Positions 29,302-31,562 of a stretch of 31,562 nt of DNA are shown one piece after another (position 1 is the stretch's first letter; every line of letters begins with the position of its first letter). This DNA comes from Microdochium bolleyi (Eukaryota; Ascomycota; Sordariomycetes; Xylariales; Microdochiaceae), in assembly GCA_001566295.1 (NCBI GenBank), contig KQ964305.1, positions 1-31,562 on the forward strand, written 5' to 3'. A program made the translations under genes and the position numbers. Below the pieces are notes generated by a model. It had not been told where the DNA came from. It saw only the letters and a list, made by a program, of their open reading frames with translations, and ran no database searches.

Positions 29302-30953
29302 TTGAGACGACTGTACGAGGCAATCAAGTTTGAGGAGGCTCTGGGCAGAGCCTGCGAACAAGATCCCGTCTTCCTCGGCAGGACCTCTGTGGATCCTCCT
29401 GTGGATTTCTCAGACGACGCTGAAAAGGCTTACAAGTCGTATGTGAACAAACTTGCACACGTCTGCGATGTGAGACGTGGCGGAGCCACTGTCACCGGCG
29501 TCGCCATCCTGCAGGATGTCGACGGCGTTATTTATGTCCTTGGCTCCAATGAACGTTCGCCGGCAGCTCTTACGGAATTGGGCCAGTTCGTGCAGTCCCT
29601 CTTTGGTCTTGTGCAGAGCGTCCAAGACGCCCCTCCGGACCCAGTGTCGCTCTTCACTAGGATCTTCCCCCACATCCTTGAATACAACCAACCACGCATA
29701 AGGAGTTATCTCAGTCGCATGCCCGAAGAAATTGACAGATGCGTGGCGGATCTTAAAAGCATGTCTGTGGAAGCAAAACGAACAGTGGACGTAGGTGAAA
29801 GATTTCCATCATTAGATTTTCGTGGGTGGCAGCATTCTCATCCTATCTTTTACGGACCACCTGGAAGCATTTTTCATCGAGCTCCGCAAACTCGTCACAC
29901 GGGTTCAGCGAGCCAGAAGTGAGGAGGGTGAAGAACATTCCAAGGGTATGCTTTCTACTGGCCCTCCCCTCTCATCCTGGTCTTTTCCTTCAGCCCTGCT
30001 CACCGAAGTGTCTGCCGCAGTCTTCGCCGATGTCATCATGTATATACATGACATGCAGACCAGAGGTCATGGTGAAGACATTTTCCTGGCATCCAGAGAG
30101 GCTACAGTCAACCCATCGATATATTGGCGTCAGCTACGTCATCTCATGGCCGCGTCTGAGAGCTTACCACGTCTCCGCCCGATCCATCATCAGCGCACAT
30201 AGATGCTGGCCTCAGCTCTTTGACCATGCACAGATCATCGTTGTGCCATCCAGCACTCCGTACCCTAACCCTTTGAAGAAGGCAAGAATGGCAACTGCTT
30301 CTGAGATGCTAGGACGCATGGTACCAGCCGCTGAGGTCGAGCTGAGACAAGCTGAGGCTCGCGTGCTCAAACCCTTCGGTCTCGACGCCTTCCTCATCGA
30401 AGCATGTAAGCAGGAGTCATTCACGCCACTCGTACATGGCGAGGTGCTCGTACACAACGTTGTCCGCACATACCTGCTCGAGAACCAGGACATGACGTAC
30501 TGGAACAACTGGCGCTACGTTGGCAGCAGCAAGCCCACCTGCCGACTTTGTGCGTACTACTTCTCCGAGATCACCGACGTGACGGTGCGGGAGTCCCCTG
30601 GCAACCTCTATGCCAAGTGGCGCGCACCCGATGTCTACGACGAGGCTGGTGCCCAGCGCCGTGATGAAATTCTAAACGCCATCGCCAAGCTCATCCGACA
30701 AGACGCCCTCCGCACACTGTCGAGCAAGCTGCCTCGAGGCAGGACTGATGACTCCAGCTCCTTTCCAACGGTGGCGGAGTACTTTGCTCGAAACGCGCAC
30801 AGAGCTATGCCCAGAAGCGAGGTATCTGGCACAACCAGCGGTACCACACTCACAGCCCCGCCGCAGGGTCGAGATTGGCACCATCCAGCCGCCAGCAAGC
30901 TCAACCTTACTGGATGCAGCAAAGCAAGGGTAGCCAGATCTGTTGTAGGTTGA
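29302..30953 (+). CDS. OTT_1508-like deaminase family protein, frame-broken
   Basis: The N-terminal region (from ~29302) reads LLRRLYEAIKFEEALGRACE, then VDFSDDAEKAYKSYVNKLAH, then VCDVRRGGATVTGVAIL. This is the pattern of the N-terminal region of fungal OTT_1508-type proteins. The C-terminal part carries the deaminase signature: HGEVLV (His at 30435, Glu at 30441) and KPTCRLCAYYF (Cys at 30540 and 30549), ligands and acid of a zinc-dependent nucleotide or nucleic-acid deaminase. One intron is supported (29946-29993, GTATGC to TTCAG). Two other frame changes, near 29815-29835 and at 30118-30125, are not explained by good splice sites; the second falls in an AT run where two missing bases would give SIYIGVSY. 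No start codon is visible. Substrate and role are unknown. Confidence 0.68.
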
Positions 30954-30990
30954 CATGGATCTTTTGGCCGTGCCGGACTTGTACTGCTCA

Positions 30991-31266
30991 TCACTGCTTC
31001 GCACTTGACCCAACTGGCTTCACGCGAGTATTGAACCCATCCATGAGATCAGCATAACAGGCGAGGAACACTGGGCTTTCCATGTTATACTTTAGGACAC
31101 CGGGATCCTTGAAGGTATTCTGCATCTGCTTGTCATGAGCGTTGCAAAGGCTGAGCAGATAATGCTTTCCCCATCTTAAGAAATACTCATCCTTGGATAG
31201 AGCCATCTGAACAGGCGGCCTCACGGAATAGGTCTCTCCCACAGCCACTGCCGCCCTATTAGGCAT
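30991..31266 (-). CDS. C-terminal fragment resembling fungal VWA/Hint proteins
   Basis: The frame encodes 91 residues from an ATG at 31266, with a stop nine bases upstream in frame. The sequence YFLRWGKHYLLSLCNAHDKQ, then NTFKDPGVLKYNMESPVF and a helical end, resembles the extreme C-terminus of large fungal proteins with von Willebrand A and Hint-type domains. In those proteins this part follows the domains. Here nothing of those domains is seen upstream on the minus strand to the window edge, so this is probably a truncated copy. The preceding VRPPVQMALSKDEYF segment also fits that family. Recognition is from memory of the pattern and should be checked. Confidence 0.45.
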   Translation of the reverse strand: MPNRAAVAVGETYSVRPPVQMALSKDEYFLRWGKHYLLSLCNAHDKQMQNTFKDPGVLKYNMESPVFLACYADLMDGFNTRVKPVGSSAKQ

Positions 31267-31562
31267 ATCATACTAAATATGCCTTACCAATTCGATGCCA
31301 TGGTCGTCGCGAAGCGATACCAAATGCATAGCGTCTTCGGACGCACTGAACTGTTAATGGCCCCGGATCGGACCACTGAGCCTAGAAAAAGGCCATTCGA
31401 ATATTGTAGTGGGGTACATTACGGAGTGAGTGGGAACCGTTGGCGCACAAACCATAACTCTCCCCGACCACGCAAGAGTCCCAAGAGCGTTGGGCGTACC
31501 ATCGTACGCCTGACCAGATTCGATATCCGCGGGCTGAAACAGAGGAGATTCACTCTCAGCCG
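31267..31562. other. Right window edge, nothing recognised
   Basis: No gene-like frame was seen. If the preceding fragment belongs to a larger gene, its upstream exons should be here, but I found none. Confidence 0.35.

Noticed and set aside
1..31562. tRNA, rRNA, CRISPR or telomeric repeats
   Set aside because: I looked for the characteristic sequences and found none; a covariance-model scan would be needed to exclude tRNAs fully.

Overview
The window looks like nuclear DNA of a filamentous ascomycete (Pezizomycotina). Genes are interrupted by short introns (48-76 bp where I could place them) with GT-AG ends, several with CTNAC-type branch sites. The recognisable families are typical of these fungi: a purine-nucleoside-phosphorylase/NACHT/ankyrin NLR, an RTA1-like membrane protein, an OTT_1508-type deaminase, an MHYT signalling protein, Tc1/mariner and Tad-like elements. 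No bacterial operon structure, rRNA, tRNA or CRISPR was seen. Most stretches between genes contain only chance ORFs.

Layout. 1-5.2 kb: an F-box/ankyrin fragment (minus), a well-formed zinc-finger regulator with three coding exons (plus), and a possible ATP-grasp-like fragment. 5.2-10.6 kb: transposon territory, with a decayed Tc1/mariner transposase, a decayed LINE (minus) and an apparently intact DD34E transposase gene (9338-10432). 10.6-11.6 kb: a frameshifted MHYT-domain pseudogene. 11.6-22.7 kb: an interval bounded by two direct copies of a ~0.4 kb repeat (about 94% identical by eye). It holds a candidate gasdermin-like gene (12309-13052, minus), a conserved fungal protein of unknown function (14236-15582), a second Tc1/mariner element broken at a 12-G run, and the NLR (18037-21445) whose ankyrin array contains a 395-N assembly gap and is followed by a decayed ankyrin tail. 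22.7-26.4 kb: a small secreted protein with a TATA box, an RTA1-like seven-helix protein with one frameshift, and a partial unknown gene. 26.4-26.9 kb: three kinds of repeat in half a kilobase. 27-31.3 kb: small unknown genes, a C2H2 protein with an in-frame TGA, a deaminase-family gene with frame breaks, and a truncated C-terminal fragment resembling fungal VWA/Hint proteins.

How it fits together. The window reads as an accessory, transposon-rich island carrying immune or allorecognition-type genes (NLR, gasdermin-like candidate, deaminase) together with many broken gene copies. The strongest biological lead is the pairing of a possible pore-forming cell-death effector with an NLR between direct repeats. 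That pairing is inference: the gasdermin assignment rests on motif resemblance only, and no protease partner, which such genes often have, was found in the window.
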